Shown here: in pieces, positions 43,966 to 53,370 of the stretch
Position numbering within the stretch: position 1 is the first letter of the stretch
Layout: each line of letters opens with the position of its first letter
Origin: Clostridioides sp. ES-S-0054-01
Lineage (GTDB): Bacteria; Bacillota; Clostridia; Peptostreptococcales; Peptostreptococcaceae
Length of the DNA: 64,000 nucleotides
NCBI GenBank assembly: GCA_021561035.1
Contig: CP067346.1
Location: 1,891,001 to 1,955,000 of the forward strand
Direction of reading: 5' to 3'
Notes under the pieces: model-generated
What the model was told of the DNA's origin: nothing
What the model saw: the letters and a program-made list of their open reading frames with translations, nothing else
Database searches by the model: none
Translations under genes and position numbers: made by a program

Positions 43966-44910
43966 CTATAAGCATTTTCCAATATTTCTAAATTTATTAT
44001 ATCTTTGAGTCATAATTTCTTCTTTATCCATATCTTTATAATGATTTAATCTTTCTAAAATATAAGCTTTTATTTCCTTTGAAACAGCTTCTATATCTTT
44101 TTGTGCTCCTCCAAGAGGTTCTTTTATAATCTTATCTATTATTTTTAAATCATATAAATCGTTGCTTGTAAGCTTCATAACATCACAAGCTTCTTTAGCT
44201 TTAGATGAATCTTTAAATAAAATACTAGAAAGCCCTTCAGGTGAAATTACAGAATAAACTGAATGTTCTAACATACAAACATCATTGCCCACTCCAATAC
44301 CTAAAGCTCCTCCACTACCACCTTCACCAATTACAAAAGTGATTACTGGAACAGAAAGTTTACTCATTTCGAGTAAGTTTCTTGCAATAGCTTCTCCTTG
44401 TCCTCTTTCTTCTGCTTCTAGGCCACAAAAAGCTCCTGATGTATCAATAAATGTTATTATCGGTCTATTAAATTTTTCAGCTTGTTTCATAAGTCTTAAC
44501 GCTTTTCTATATCCCTCTGGATGAGGCATTCCAAAATTTCTTTTTATATTTTCTTTTGTATCTCTTCCTTTTTGGTGACCAACTATAGTGACATTAAATC
44601 TTCCTATCTGACCGATTCCTCCAACTATAGAAGGGTCATCTTTAAAAAGCCTATCTCCATGAAGCTCTAAAAAATTAGAACAAATATGTTCTATGTATTC
44701 CAACGTCGTAGGTCTTTTTATATCTCTACTTAACATTACCTTCTCATATGGTGATAGATGTGAAAAGGCATCTTCTTTAAGCTTTTCCAATTTCTCATTA
44801 AGTGAATTTATTTTATCGCTTAAATCTATATTATTTGCCTCAGAAATAGTTATTAATTGTTTAATATCATTTTCCAAAACCTTTATTTTTTCACTATTAT
44901 TTTCAATCAA
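43966..44910 (-). CDS. accA: Acetyl-CoA carboxylase carboxyltransferase subunit alpha
   Basis: Alpha subunit of 314 aa of the carboxyltransferase that moves CO2 from biotin to acetyl-CoA, forming malonyl-CoA for fatty acid synthesis. The start region (residues 1-60) is the helical domain; the crotonase-like core has GFGMPHPEGYRKALRLMKQA-type and FIDTSGAFCGLEAEERGQGE segments. Last gene of accBCDA; the start is 20 bases after accD. Confidence 0.96.
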   Translation of the reverse strand: MIENNSEKIKVLENDIKQLITISEANNIDLSDKINSLNEKLEKLKEDAFSHLSPYEKVMLSRDIKRPTTLEYIEHICSNFLELHGDRLFKDDPSIVGGIGQIGRFNVTIVGHQKGRDTKENIKRNFGMPHPEGYRKALRLMKQAEKFNRPIITFIDTSGAFCGLEAEERGQGEAIARNLLEMSKLSVPVITFVIGEGGSGGALGIGVGNDVCMLEHSVYSVISPEGLSSILFKDSSKAKEACDVMKLTSNDLYDLKIIDKIIKEPLGGAQKDIEAVSKEIKAYILERLNHYKDMDKEEIMTQRYNKFRNIGKCL

Positions 44911-44930
44911 AACAGTTCCTCCTTCATGCC

Positions 44931-45785
44931 CTATTTCTTGTGCATAGCAAGAATTTGATATAATACTTCCTTCATTTTTCTTCTATCTACTATCATGTCA
45001 ATAAAACCTTTTTCAAGTAAAAACTCAGAAGTTTGAAATCCTTCAGGAAGTTTTTGATTTATTGTTTGTTCTATTACTCTTGGACCTGCAAAACCTATCA
45101 AGGTATTTGGCTCAGAAATTATAATATCTCCAAGCATAGCAAAACTAGCAGTTACTCCTCCAGTAGTAGGGTCAGTTAGAACTGATACATATGGTAATGA
45201 TTTTTCTTCAAGTTTAGAAAGTGCTTGAGAAGTCTTTGCCATCTGCATAAGAGATACCATACCTTCTTGCATTCTAGCTCCTCCTGAAGCAGAACAAATA
45301 ATTATAGGTAAATTATTTTCAGCAGCATATTCTATTGAATAAGTTATTTTCTCTCCAACAATAGAACCCATACTTCCCATCATAAAATCAGGATTCATTA
45401 CACAAATAACTGTTTTAATTCCATTTATTCTTCCATAACCTGTGACAACAGCTTCTGACTCGTTTGTTTTTTCCTTATAAGAGTCTATTTTTTCTTTGTA
45501 GTTAGGAAAATTCAGTGGATTTTGAAATTCTACATCAGAATTAAATTCCATAAAAGTTCCCTTATCAATCAATAAGTTTATTCTTTTTCTTGCTCTTAAG
45601 CCATAATGTCTTGAACATTTTGGACATACAAATGAATTTTCTTCTATGTCCTTTCTAAATACATGACTATCACAACCTTTGCAATAGGTCCAAAATTTAT
45701 CATCTACACTATTTTTTTTAAAGTTGTCATCTAAAGAAATCGTAACATACTTAGATTCTTTTGATGATAAAAATTTTTTTATCAT
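44931..45785 (-). CDS. accD: Acetyl-CoA carboxylase carboxyltransferase subunit beta
   Basis: Beta subunit of 284 aa. It has the N-terminal zinc finger with Cys35, Cys38, Cys54 and Cys57 (YCKGCDS … VCPKCSRHYG), which can bind mRNA and DNA in other bacteria. The carboxyltransferase core includes SASGGARMQEGMVSLMQMAK and GFAGPRVIEQTINQKLPEGF. Forms the heterotetramer with AccA encoded downstream. Fourteen bases separate it from accC. Confidence 0.96.
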   Translation of the reverse strand: MIKKFLSSKESKYVTISLDDNFKKNSVDDKFWTYCKGCDSHVFRKDIEENSFVCPKCSRHYGLRARKRINLLIDKGTFMEFNSDVEFQNPLNFPNYKEKIDSYKEKTNESEAVVTGYGRINGIKTVICVMNPDFMMGSMGSIVGEKITYSIEYAAENNLPIIICSASGGARMQEGMVSLMQMAKTSQALSKLEEKSLPYVSVLTDPTTGGVTASFAMLGDIIISEPNTLIGFAGPRVIEQTINQKLPEGFQTSEFLLEKGFIDMIVDRRKMKEVLYQILAMHKK

Positions 45786-45799
45786 AATCTATTTACTCC

Positions 45800-47161
45800 T
45801 TATAATGTAGCAAATTCTTTCTTCATAAAGACATCTTCTATAAATTTGGTATGATGAGTATCTTCTCTAAACTCCTCACTTGTTACAAGTGCCTTTTGGA
45901 ATTCTACATTTGTATTAATACCTTCTACAATAATTTCATCTAGAGCTCTATATATTCTATTTATACATTCTTCTCTAGTTTCAGCCCAACATATTAATTT
46001 ACCTATCATAGAATCATATAAAGGTGGTATAGTATATCCTGCATATACAAAAGTATCAAATCTAACACCAAAACCTCCAGGTAAATTTAATGATTCTATC
46101 TTACCTGGTGATGGAGCAAAATTCTTTGATGAATCTTCTGCATTTATTCTACACTCAATAGCATGACCTCTAAAAGTAATATCTTCTTGTTTAAAAGGAA
46201 TTTCATCCCCATTAGCTATAGATATTTGAAGTTTTATAAGGTCAAGATTTGTTACCATCTCTGTAACTGGATGTTCAACTTGTATTCTTGTATTCATCTC
46301 TATAAAATAAAAGTTTTTATCTTTGTCAACTATAAACTCAATAGTACCAGCACCGATATAACCTACACCTTTTACTATATCTACTGCGATTTTATGAAGT
46401 TTTTGTCTTTCTTCATCTGAAAGGTATGGACTTAAAGATTCTTCTATTACTTTTTGATTTCTCCTTTGCATAGAACAATCTCTATCACCTAAATGTATTG
46501 CATTTGAGTGTTTATCTCCAAATACCTGTACTTCTATATGTCTAGGATTTTCTATAAATTTTTCCATATATAAATCGCTATTAGAAAATGCTGCTAGAGC
46601 TTCTGAGCTCGCCATATCAAAACTTGAAAAAAGCTCTTCTTCTTTTCTAACGATTCTCATACCTTTTCCACCGCCTCCGCTTGAGGCTTTTATCATAACA
46701 GGATATCCAATTTCTCTTGCAACTTCTAAAGCTTCTTCCTTAGTTTTCAAAACAGATTCTGAACCAGGAACAACAGGGATATTTAACTCCATCATAGTTT
46801 CTCTTGCTCTAGATTTATCTCCCATCAAAATCATTTGTTCTCTTGTTGGACCTATAAAAATAATGTTGTTCTCTTCACATTGCTTTGCAAATTCAGGATT
46901 CTCTGATAAAAATCCAAAACCTGGATGAATAGCATCACACTTTAATTTAAGAGCAAGATATATTATATTTTCTATATTATTATAGCTCTTGCTTATATTG
47001 TTTGGTCCTATGCAAATAGATTCATCAGCTATATATCTATGAAAACAATCTTTATCTATTTCAGAATAGATAGCAACAGTCTTTATACCTAGTTCTTTAC
47101 ACGTTCTGATGATTCTAACTGCTATATCGCCTCTATTTGCAACTAGTATTTTTTTTATCAA
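45800..47161 (-). CDS. accC: Biotin carboxylase
   Basis: ATP-grasp enzyme of 453 aa that carboxylates the biotin carried by AccB. It begins with IKKILVANRGDIAVRIIRTC; the ATP-binding glycine loop KASSGGGGKGMRIV and the catalytic EMNTRIQVEHPVTE are clear. Normal length. Fifteen bases after accB. Confidence 0.97.
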   Translation of the reverse strand: MIKKILVANRGDIAVRIIRTCKELGIKTVAIYSEIDKDCFHRYIADESICIGPNNISKSYNNIENIIYLALKLKCDAIHPGFGFLSENPEFAKQCEENNIIFIGPTREQMILMGDKSRARETMMELNIPVVPGSESVLKTKEEALEVAREIGYPVMIKASSGGGGKGMRIVRKEEELFSSFDMASSEALAAFSNSDLYMEKFIENPRHIEVQVFGDKHSNAIHLGDRDCSMQRRNQKVIEESLSPYLSDEERQKLHKIAVDIVKGVGYIGAGTIEFIVDKDKNFYFIEMNTRIQVEHPVTEMVTNLDLIKLQISIANGDEIPFKQEDITFRGHAIECRINAEDSSKNFAPSPGKIESLNLPGGFGVRFDTFVYAGYTIPPLYDSMIGKLICWAETREECINRIYRALDEIIVEGINTNVEFQKALVTSEEFREDTHHTKFIEDVFMKKEFATL

Positions 47162-47176
47162 CTTAAATACCTCCTA

Positions 47177-47629
47177 CTACAATGGTTTTATCTTAAATAA
47201 AGGTTGATTATATTCTACTAGTTCTTCATTACCAACTAATACTTCAATTATTTCACCTTTAATTTCACTTGTTATCTCATTCATAAGCTTCATTGCTTCT
47301 AATATACATAAAGTATCGCCTTCTTCAACTACATCGCCAACCTTAACAAAGCTATCTGCATCTGGGCTTGGAGAATCATAGAATGTCCCCATCAAAGGAG
47401 CTACTACTACCGATAAATTCTCATTAGATTCGACAGGTATATCATTTATAACTGGCTTTTCTAAGGAAAGATCTACTACTGATTCTTGTTGTACACTTAA
47501 AACAGGTGAATTTGTAGCTTGAGCTTTTTTAGATACTTCTAATTTTAAATCACTATTTTCAAGTTTTACATATTCTAAGTTAGTTGAGTCTATAACCTTT
47601 AATAGTTCCTTAATTTCATTGATGTTCAT
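47177..47629 (-). CDS. accB: Biotin carboxyl carrier protein
   Basis: Carrier of 150 aa. An N-terminal helical part and a flexible linker lead to the biotinyl domain with Lys114 in CILEAMKLMNEI, the biotin site. PLMGTFYDSPSPDADSFV is the usual start of the domain. First gene of accBCDA; the FapR-like site lies 18-34 bases upstream of the start. Confidence 0.96.
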   Translation of the reverse strand: MNINEIKELLKVIDSTNLEYVKLENSDLKLEVSKKAQATNSPVLSVQQESVVDLSLEKPVINDIPVESNENLSVVVAPLMGTFYDSPSPDADSFVKVGDVVEEGDTLCILEAMKLMNEITSEIKGEIIEVLVGNEELVEYNQPLFKIKPL

Positions 47630-47646
47630 GTTGTTACCCCCTTGTA

Positions 47647-47663
47647 TTATTACCTGGTGCTAA
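47647..47663 (-). promoter_or_regulatory. FapR-like operator before accBCDA
   Basis: TTATTACCTGGTGCTAA is a 17-bp imperfect palindrome close to the FapR operator (TTAGTACC, centre, GGTACTAA-like). FapR represses lipid synthesis genes until malonyl-CoA, the product of this very operon, binds it. The position just before accB fits feedback control. Confidence 0.65.
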
Positions 47664-47696
47664 TATTATATCACAAAAAACAAATTTATAAAAGAA

Positions 47697-47725
47697 AAAG
47701 TGCTGACTAGAGAATCAACACATAA
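47697..47725 (-). terminator. Intrinsic terminator of the 148-aa membrane protein gene
   Basis: On the minus strand GTGTTGA and TCAGCAC pair around an eight-base loop and are followed by TTTTTC. It isolates the acc operon from the upstream gene. Confidence 0.65.
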
Positions 47726-47899
47726 ATATATATTTTTAATTTTAAATTAACAACCAGTAACTTATATTTGTTTTAATTTTCCATTATTAATATAAATTAT
47801 AAGTATAAAATGAATAAAATTCAATATTTTTTGCAAAATACAAGAGAATGCAAATTAATATCTCGGGAATTTTTAAGACAAATACCAATATTATGCAAT

Positions 47900-48346
47900 T
47901 TAGACTTCGCTTTCTTTCAAATTAGTATCATTTTCTTTATTCTTACATAGTATACACTTTAGTTTATCTATTAAAATATTGCTATATAGGTTAAAAGTTA
48001 TTAAAATTGCAGGAACTATAAAATAAACTCTAGCGCCTATAAAACCAAAAACTACTGTAGTAAGTATTAATCTTTTATTTAAAGTAAAAAAAGGTATATT
48101 AAAAATACTTTTGTCGGATGTTTCTGGAGTATAAGAATATATAACTCCAAATACCAAAGTAAGCATACAAAGTGGAAGTAGTGTATAACTTGAAATTATT
48201 CCCAAAAATCCTATACTTTCAAAATATTTGCTAGCACTATTTGTATAAACAAACATGTATCCATTTAAGTAGGCGCATATACATGATATAATGCCAAAAG
48301 TTCCTCCTAAGGATTGAGTGTACCAATTAAAAAATTTAGATTCCAT
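47900..48346 (-). CDS. Multi-pass membrane protein, unknown
   Basis: Protein of 148 aa with four hydrophobic segments (for example GGTFGIISCICAYLNGYMFV, GIISSYTLLPLCMLTLVFGV, LILTTVVFGFIGARVYFIV) and a charged C-terminal tail. Cytosolic tail ends KENDTNLKESEV. I do not recognise the family. The chosen ATG is nine bases from GGAGG; an upstream GTG is too close to that site. It is the gene before the acc operon but has its own terminator. Confidence 0.7.
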   Translation of the reverse strand: MESKFFNWYTQSLGGTFGIISCICAYLNGYMFVYTNSASKYFESIGFLGIISSYTLLPLCMLTLVFGVIYSYTPETSDKSIFNIPFFTLNKRLILTTVVFGFIGARVYFIVPAILITFNLYSNILIDKLKCILCKNKENDTNLKESEV

Positions 48347-48617
48347 ATACCTCACCTCCTAAAACTGTATATATAATGATATGCACTTAAATAGTGAAAT
48401 ATATCTTTATATGCTTATGAATAAAATTTTGTTAATTTCATTAATTTATGTTTAAGAAATTTAAAGTATAGTGTAGTATATATTAATGTAGGTAAAGTTT
48501 TATAGTGCTTAATTGAGTTATATTATTATAGATTTAGTACAGGCTTAAAAGTTATTTATAGGGTTTTATATTTTTGTTGAGCTGAAAATTTATTATAAAT
48601 GAAGGGATGTTTTCGCT

Positions 48618-48896
48618 TTGGTAGATACATTAGAATTTGGTCTTAAAATTTTATTTTTTATATTATCAATAATTTGGATGGGTAAAATAATGATTTTAAG
48701 AACTGATAAGCAAATAGTAATCAATCCTTTGCTTATTGGTATATCTGCAGTCCTTGTGATGTTACATACCTCACAGAATAACATTGAATTTTTTGGATTA
48801 GATGTCCAGTATATAAGAATAGTTTTGTATATAATATATTCATTGATAATTTTAATAGGAATATGGGCTACTAACAGAAGAAATGGAATTTTTTAG
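48618..48896 (+). CDS. Small membrane protein, unknown
   Basis: Protein of 92 aa with three hydrophobic segments (ILFFILSIIWMGKIMIL, NPLLIGISAVLVMLHTS, IVLYIIYSLIILIGIWATN). The start is TTG with GAAGGG 11 bases upstream, a modest signal. A strong terminator follows. Function unknown; it is divergent from the membrane gene before the acc operon. Confidence 0.6.
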   Translation: MVDTLEFGLKILFFILSIIWMGKIMILRTDKQIVINPLLIGISAVLVMLHTSQNNIEFFGLDVQYIRIVLYIIYSLIILIGIWATNRRNGIF

Positions 48897-48923
48897 ATAA
48901 TCTATTTTTTTATAGATTTCTAT

Positions 48924-48980
48924 AAGGTTGCTAGTAACAAAGCACTAATATTAGTGTTCTGTTACTAGCAACCTTTATTT
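48924..48980 (+). terminator. Strong intrinsic terminator
   Basis: AAGGTTGCTAGTAACA and its complement ending TGTTACTAGCAACCTT flank an inner CACTAATATTAGTG hairpin, then TATTTT. It follows the 92-aa gene and also lies past the end of the minus-strand LRR-like gene. Confidence 0.85.
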
Positions 48981-49028
48981 TGATTATACACTTAAATTGA
49001 AAATAGAATGATTGAATAAGTTTACATA

Positions 49029-49760
49029 TTATTTTACATTGACAGTAATTAGAACTTCTTGAGATGTATTTAAATCATTTTTGTTGCTTAATATAACTTT
49101 TACTACTGCTTGACCTGTTTTATTACCTTTAACTATCATATCTTCACATGAAAGTACACTCTTATCACTTACAGACACAATAAAATCTAAATCTTTTGGA
49201 AGGTTATCAGTAACTTCCCAGTATTTATAATAACTATCAATTTTCTTCGTAATTATTTTTCTCAAATCAATACTTTCACCTTTTGCTATATCAACATTAT
49301 GATATTTAGAGTCCAGTTTATACTGATTATCTTTTGTATCAATAAAATTTAAATCGTAATTTACATCTACACCATTATGAGAAAGAGAATTTACTACACC
49401 GTCATCAATCAAATAATTATTGGCAAGATTGATTGAATCCATATCTTTTAGACTTAAAGCTTCTCTAGGAACTTCTTTTATATTATTGTTCCAAAAAATA
49501 AAATTGTCTACATTTTCAAGATATGATATACCTTTTAAATTCGAAATGCTCTCACCAGTTGCATAAAATTCTCCATCTAAAGCCTTTATATTGCTTATAG
49601 TCATCTCATCTGGGTTTATATATCGTTTTACAACTGCTCTTAGATTCGCATCAGGAAAAATATCTTTAAGTTGATTTTCACTTAAAACCTTATCATTTGA
49701 ATTTATTGGACTTAAAGCTGCTGCAGAAATAATAAATGGTATTAAATTAGCTAAATTCAT
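49029..49760 (-). CDS. LRR-like exported protein with Ig-like C-terminal domain
   Basis: Protein of 243 aa that looks like a short internalin-type protein. A hydrophobic N-terminus (MNLANLIPFIISAAALSPI) may be a signal or anchor. A leucine-rich cap (residues 35-60) and about three degenerate repeats (ISNLKGISYLENVDNFIFWN, NIKEVPREALSLKDMDSINL) precede an Ig-like/BIG-type region (about 150-243) with IVSVSDKSVLSC and GQAVVKVILSN. The ATG chosen follows GGGAGGG at four bases. Role unknown; possibly a cell-surface adhesin-like protein. Confidence 0.72.
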   Translation of the reverse strand: MNLANLIPFIISAAALSPINSNDKVLSENQLKDIFPDANLRAVVKRYINPDEMTISNIKALDGEFYATGESISNLKGISYLENVDNFIFWNNNIKEVPREALSLKDMDSINLANNYLIDDGVVNSLSHNGVDVNYDLNFIDTKDNQYKLDSKYHNVDIAKGESIDLRKIITKKIDSYYKYWEVTDNLPKDLDFIVSVSDKSVLSCEDMIVKGNKTGQAVVKVILSNKNDLNTSQEVLITVNVK

Positions 49761-49903
49761 AGTACCCTCCCACATAAATTTTTTATCATAGTAATTTAAT
49801 TTCTATGAGAGGGTTCTGTTTCCTTGTTATATATACCTACTTTCGTACACTTTATTAATATAAATTAAAATAAATTTCTACTATTAAACTTATAAACATA
49901 TTG

Positions 49904-50548
49904 CTAGTTACGTTTTTTAGCTTCACATCTAAATATTCGCATACCTTGTGACATAAATTTGTCTTCATACTCTGTTGTAACATTATTTTTATACTCACTA
50001 TTTCCTAAATCAAGAGAAATATTCTTCAATAGCCAATTATTTGCAGCAATTTCATTTAAACTAAACTCGAATAATTTTTCATTATCTGTTTTAAAGTGAA
50101 TTTCGCCATTATCTTTCAAAACCTTATTGTACATTTCTAAAAATCTAGAATGAGTGAGCCTTCTTTTACTCCATCTATTTTTAGGCCATGGGTCACAGAA
50201 ATTTATATAAATTCTCGATAATTCTTCAGCTTCAAAGTAATCTAAGATACTACTTACATCTCCCCATAAAAATAGTATATTATTCAAATTAAAGTCATCT
50301 GCTTTTTCAACAGCTTTTAAAAGAACTTCTTCCTTAAGTTCCATAGCAATATAATTTATATCAGAATTCTGTTTGGCTAAAGTTGTTATAAACTTACCTT
50401 TTCCAGTTCCAAATTCAACGTGTATTGGATTATCATTTCCAAACTTCAAATTCCACTTGCCCTTTAATTTTTCTATATCGTCTCTTAAAACATATTTTGT
50501 ATAACTTAAAAGTTTTTCATCTGCACCTTTTTTTCGTCTTCTTCTCAC
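49904..50548 (-). CDS. trmB: tRNA (guanine-N7)-methyltransferase TrmB
   Basis: SAM-dependent enzyme of 214 aa that makes m7G46 in tRNAs. It begins RRRRKKGADEKLLSYTKYVL, has the SAM motif VEFGTGKGKFITTLAKQ and the substrate motif NFCDPWPKNRWSKRRLTHSR, all typical of TrmB. I chose the GTG with AAGGAG eight bases upstream. Monocistronic. Confidence 0.95.
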   Translation of the reverse strand: MRRRRKKGADEKLLSYTKYVLRDDIEKLKGKWNLKFGNDNPIHVEFGTGKGKFITTLAKQNSDINYIAMELKEEVLLKAVEKADDFNLNNILFLWGDVSSILDYFEAEELSRIYINFCDPWPKNRWSKRRLTHSRFLEMYNKVLKDNGEIHFKTDNEKLFEFSLNEIAANNWLLKNISLDLGNSEYKNNVTTEYEDKFMSQGMRIFRCEAKKRN

Positions 50549-50617
50549 AATAGTTCTCCTTACATATAAAAAATTAGTAAAATACATTTTTTATTATACA
50601 TTATCTCACAAAAAAAT

Positions 50618-50668
50618 AAAAAGAACTCACTTAAAATAGAAATTTATTTCTATAAAGAGAGTTCTTAA
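50618..50668 (-). terminator. Intrinsic terminator of the IscA/HesB-like gene
   Basis: On the minus strand AAGAACTC … GAGTTCTT with an inner TAGAAAT/ATTTCTA pair, then TTTTATTTTTTTG. Confidence 0.75.
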
Positions 50669-50686
50669 CTTACTAAAAAGTTAATC

Positions 50687-51007
50687 TTAGTGGCACCCTG
50701 AACAACCAGAGCATCCTCCTCCACCTTGATCTTTCATATTTTCAGGAATAACTCTAAATCCAAATCCTGTATCTTCTATTATTATATCTCCATACTGACT
50801 ATACTCATCAGAGCTCATTACAAATTGTAATTCTCCAACTTCATAAGTTAAGTCATCTTCTTTTTTCTCATCTAAAGCTAATCCAAAAGAAGGACCTCCA
50901 CAACCAACACCTGCAAAGTATACTCTTATATTATTAGGTTTATCTTGATTGTCTTTTAAGATACTTTTTAAAGTATCAATAGCTGTTTCTGGTAAAGTAA
51001 TTTTCAT
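50687..51007 (-). CDS. IscA/HesB-like Fe-S assembly protein with CSGCSGCH tail
   Basis: HesB-like protein of 106 aa. The core VYFAGVGCGGPSFGLALDEK holds a Cys where some clostridial homologues have selenocysteine; a Gly/Cys tail (GGGGCSGCSGCH) gives three more cysteines. It probably binds iron, Fe-S or another soft metal. The chosen ATG has AAGGGAAT upstream. In A-type proteins three cysteines form the cluster; here the third would be in the tail. Confidence 0.85.
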   Translation of the reverse strand: MKITLPETAIDTLKSILKDNQDKPNNIRVYFAGVGCGGPSFGLALDEKKEDDLTYEVGELQFVMSSDEYSQYGDIIIEDTGFGFRVIPENMKDQGGGGCSGCSGCH

Positions 51008-51459
51008 CAAATCATTCCCTTTCAAATATTTTATTAAAACAATATCTATTATATACCCATACAAGGTACATAATCAATTAGTTTTTGCATATTTTACTAA
51101 AACTTCTACCTAATATTACCTAAGACTTTAAAATATTTTATATAATATTTTATTACCTTAAATAAATACCCTATCATAAACTTAGTAAACAAATAAAATT
51201 ATTATTCTAAAAAATATAATAATTTTATTTGTTGTTTTAATATTATAACACATTTGATAATGTCCAATTCATATATGCAAAATTTATATACTTTAAAATA
51301 TCTAAGAAATTATTCAATAAAAAAATACTATTTTTTAAAAATTATCATTATTGATAAAGCTCTACTATTTATATTTTTTAGTGTATTCATGTATAATAAG
51401 TAAAAGCACAACGGTATATACTGTTGTGCTTTTTTGTAATTAATAAACAATATTTTGAT
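51008..51459. other. AT-rich gene-free region with two hairpins
   Basis: No gene. A perfect 16-bp hairpin, CAAATAAAATTATTAT (51190-51205) with ATAATAATTTTATTTG (51216-51231), and a strong terminator, AAAAGCACAAC … GTTGTGCTTTTTT (51402-51437), which ends the VOC gene on the minus strand. The remainder shows nothing I can support. Confidence 0.6.
51402..51437. terminator. Bidirectional terminator of the first VOC gene
   Basis: AAAAGCACAACGGTATA and TACTGTTGTGCTTTTTT form an almost perfect stem with T6 on the plus strand and T-rich flank on the minus strand. Confidence 0.8.
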
Positions 51460-51885
51460 CTATAACAATGAAAAATGGCTACTTTCCATAATTGATTTCA
51501 TCTGACATAAGCAAAAAGGGTGTCCAGCTGGGTCAATCATAACTCTCCAGTCATCAGTAAATTGCTCCTCTGCGATTGTAGCTCCACAATGAATTGCATA
51601 TTGAACTGCTTCTTCTAAATCATTAACAGCGAAATCCATATGAGCCATTTGCTGTTGAGATTCAGGTTTTTCTGGCCACACAGGCGGTTTATACTCAGAA
51701 TTTCGTTGAAATGTTATACCAGGATATGTTCCCTGATTTGTTCCTTGAGCACCAACACATGCATATTCTTCATTATAAAATGCTATTTCCCAATTGAGTA
51801 ACGCTGCATAAAATTTTGCTAATTCATGTGGGTCTTTGCAATCCATCGTAAATGAGTACATTTTGATTTTCAGTTCATCATGCAT
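51460..51885 (-). CDS. VOC-superfamily protein (glyoxalase-like)
   Basis: Single VOC-type protein of 141 aa. Paired beta-alpha-beta modules are seen: IKMYSFTMDCKDPHELAKFY with LNWEIAFYNEEY, and HMDFAVNDLEEAVQYAIHCG with VMIDPAGHPFCLCQ. The last motif is that of the glyoxalase/bleomycin-resistance-like group (DPxGHPFCL). Metal-dependent enzyme or binding protein, substrate unknown. AGGTAATTACG before the ATG is a moderate site. Confidence 0.88.
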   Translation of the reverse strand: MHDELKIKMYSFTMDCKDPHELAKFYAALLNWEIAFYNEEYACVGAQGTNQGTYPGITFQRNSEYKPPVWPEKPESQQQMAHMDFAVNDLEEAVQYAIHCGATIAEEQFTDDWRVMIDPAGHPFCLCQMKSIMESSHFSLL

Positions 51886-52037
51886 AACGTAATTACCTCC
51901 AAGTATAAATTTCTTCGTCTTTTCATTTTTAAGCTAAATTCAAACATTAAGTATGTAATTTATTTCAAGTATTTTTCTATTATGCCCCAAGCCTTTGTTT
52001 TTTGCAATATAAAGAAAAAATTATATATTTTAATATT

Positions 52038-52499
52038 TTATAATTGTTGAAATTGTGTAATAAATTCAACTGGATACATAGTGCGTTTTGAAATTTCTTC
52101 TAAAGCTAAACCTTGTTTTAAAAGCCTCTTTATGACGCTTTCCATACTTTCTGAAATTTCTATAATATTTTTATCAAAATCATAAAACCTAAAAGTTCTT
52201 TGACCCCATGGGTATTCTTTTATATAATGTAAAAATTCAATATTTCCTATTCTATTTATCTTACTTTCCCATTGTTTGATATCATTAACCTCAAAATACA
52301 ACTGAAAGTTATTTGATTGTTGATATATTGGTAAATCATATCCAATTATAGCTTTATAATTACTTTGTAATCCAAATCCATTTTCAAATGATACATGTTC
52401 TCCTAAATCTAATGTGATTTTTTGCTCCATAACATCTTCATAAAACTTTTTTGATTTATTTATGTCTTTGACAATTAGCAATACTCCTCCAAATTTCAT
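52038..52499 (-). CDS. VOC-superfamily protein with C-terminal extension
   Basis: Glyoxalase/bleomycin-resistance-like protein of 153 aa. Module one is GVLLIVKDINKSKKFYEDVM; module two has FQLYFEVNDIKQWESKINR and RTFRFYDFDKNIIEISE with the final Glu as a potential metal ligand. A 35-residue helical extension (MESVIKRLLKQGLALEEISK) follows, similar to other regulators of this type. Close to an AraC gene on the same strand; they may form a unit. Confidence 0.88.
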   Translation of the reverse strand: MKFGGVLLIVKDINKSKKFYEDVMEQKITLDLGEHVSFENGFGLQSNYKAIIGYDLPIYQQSNNFQLYFEVNDIKQWESKINRIGNIEFLHYIKEYPWGQRTFRFYDFDKNIIEISESMESVIKRLLKQGLALEEISKRTMYPVEFITQFQQL

Positions 52500-52536
52500 C
52501 TTATCACTATCCTTTCTTTGTTATAAGTATTATAAC

Positions 52537-53370
52537 TTAAAATTTTGCAATTTCACTGTAAAAATCAGACATATTAGCTCGGTATTTTTGAGGAGTTATT
52601 CCACAGACAATTTTAAAATCTTTAATAAAATGTGGTATATCATAGAATCCTAATTCATTACATATAGACATCAATGAAGTTTTATTATTGTTTAGAAGTT
52701 TTATAGATTTATTAATACGTACCAAACGAGAAAATGACTTCATACTCAACCCTAGGTACTGATTAAAGAGTCTGTTTAAATGCCTAGAACTATAAAATAC
52801 TTTTTTAGAAATTTCTTGTGAAGATATGTTTCCATAGTTTTGAATAATCAACTGAATTGCCAAAATAAACTCATATGAGTATTCAATTTTAATATTAGAA
52901 ATCAATAATTCTTCCAACTTTAAAATCAATTTATCTATAGATAAAGATTCATTAAATATTTTTTTAATTTCTAAATCTAATGAAGTATTAATTATAGAAA
53001 ATGGAACAACTTTATCAATAAGTTCACTTTGCTGTATACCTATAAGCGGGAAAAAACCAGCAGGTTGAAATTCTATAATTAGTATAACATCACATCTATT
53101 AGCAATATTTCCTACTGTTTTTGGTTTAGTAGTTGGACCAAATAATAGACTATGTAACCCTGCGGCATCATAAAAAAACACCAAAGTTACACTTCCATGA
53201 GGAATAATCGTATAATTATCAGAAATTATTGTTTGATTTGGAAACGATATAGTAAAATTCGATATCCAATTTTTTAATTGCATACAAGGCAAGAGATAAA
53301 CAAAATTGTCTTCACAAACTATAAGTGACCTATTTTTATTTATAAAATGAATACTTTCTTTTTTTAACAT
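52537..53370 (-). CDS. AraC-family regulator
   Basis: Regulator of 277 aa. Two helix-turn-helix units at the C-terminus: ISSQEISKKVFYSSRHLNRL and LMSICNELGFYDIPHFIKDF with the ending CGITPQKYRANM. The N-terminal half (1-165) is a DUF6597-like sensor (QTIISDNYTIIPHGSVTLVF). Its start overlaps the end of a truncated FtsX gene, and it is upstream of the second VOC gene, which it may control. Confidence 0.88.
   Translation of the reverse strand: MLKKESIHFINKNRSLIVCEDNFVYLLPCMQLKNWISNFTISFPNQTIISDNYTIIPHGSVTLVFFYDAAGLHSLLFGPTTKPKTVGNIANRCDVILIIEFQPAGFFPLIGIQQSELIDKVVPFSIINTSLDLEIKKIFNESLSIDKLILKLEELLISNIKIEYSYEFILAIQLIIQNYGNISSQEISKKVFYSSRHLNRLFNQYLGLSMKSFSRLVRINKSIKLLNNNKTSLMSICNELGFYDIPHFIKDFKIVCGITPQKYRANMSDFYSEIAKF

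Noticed and set aside
51190..51231. Perfect 16-bp AT-only hairpin considered as a recombination or IS end
   Set aside because: No matching second copy or target duplication seen; most simply an additional terminator-like structure.
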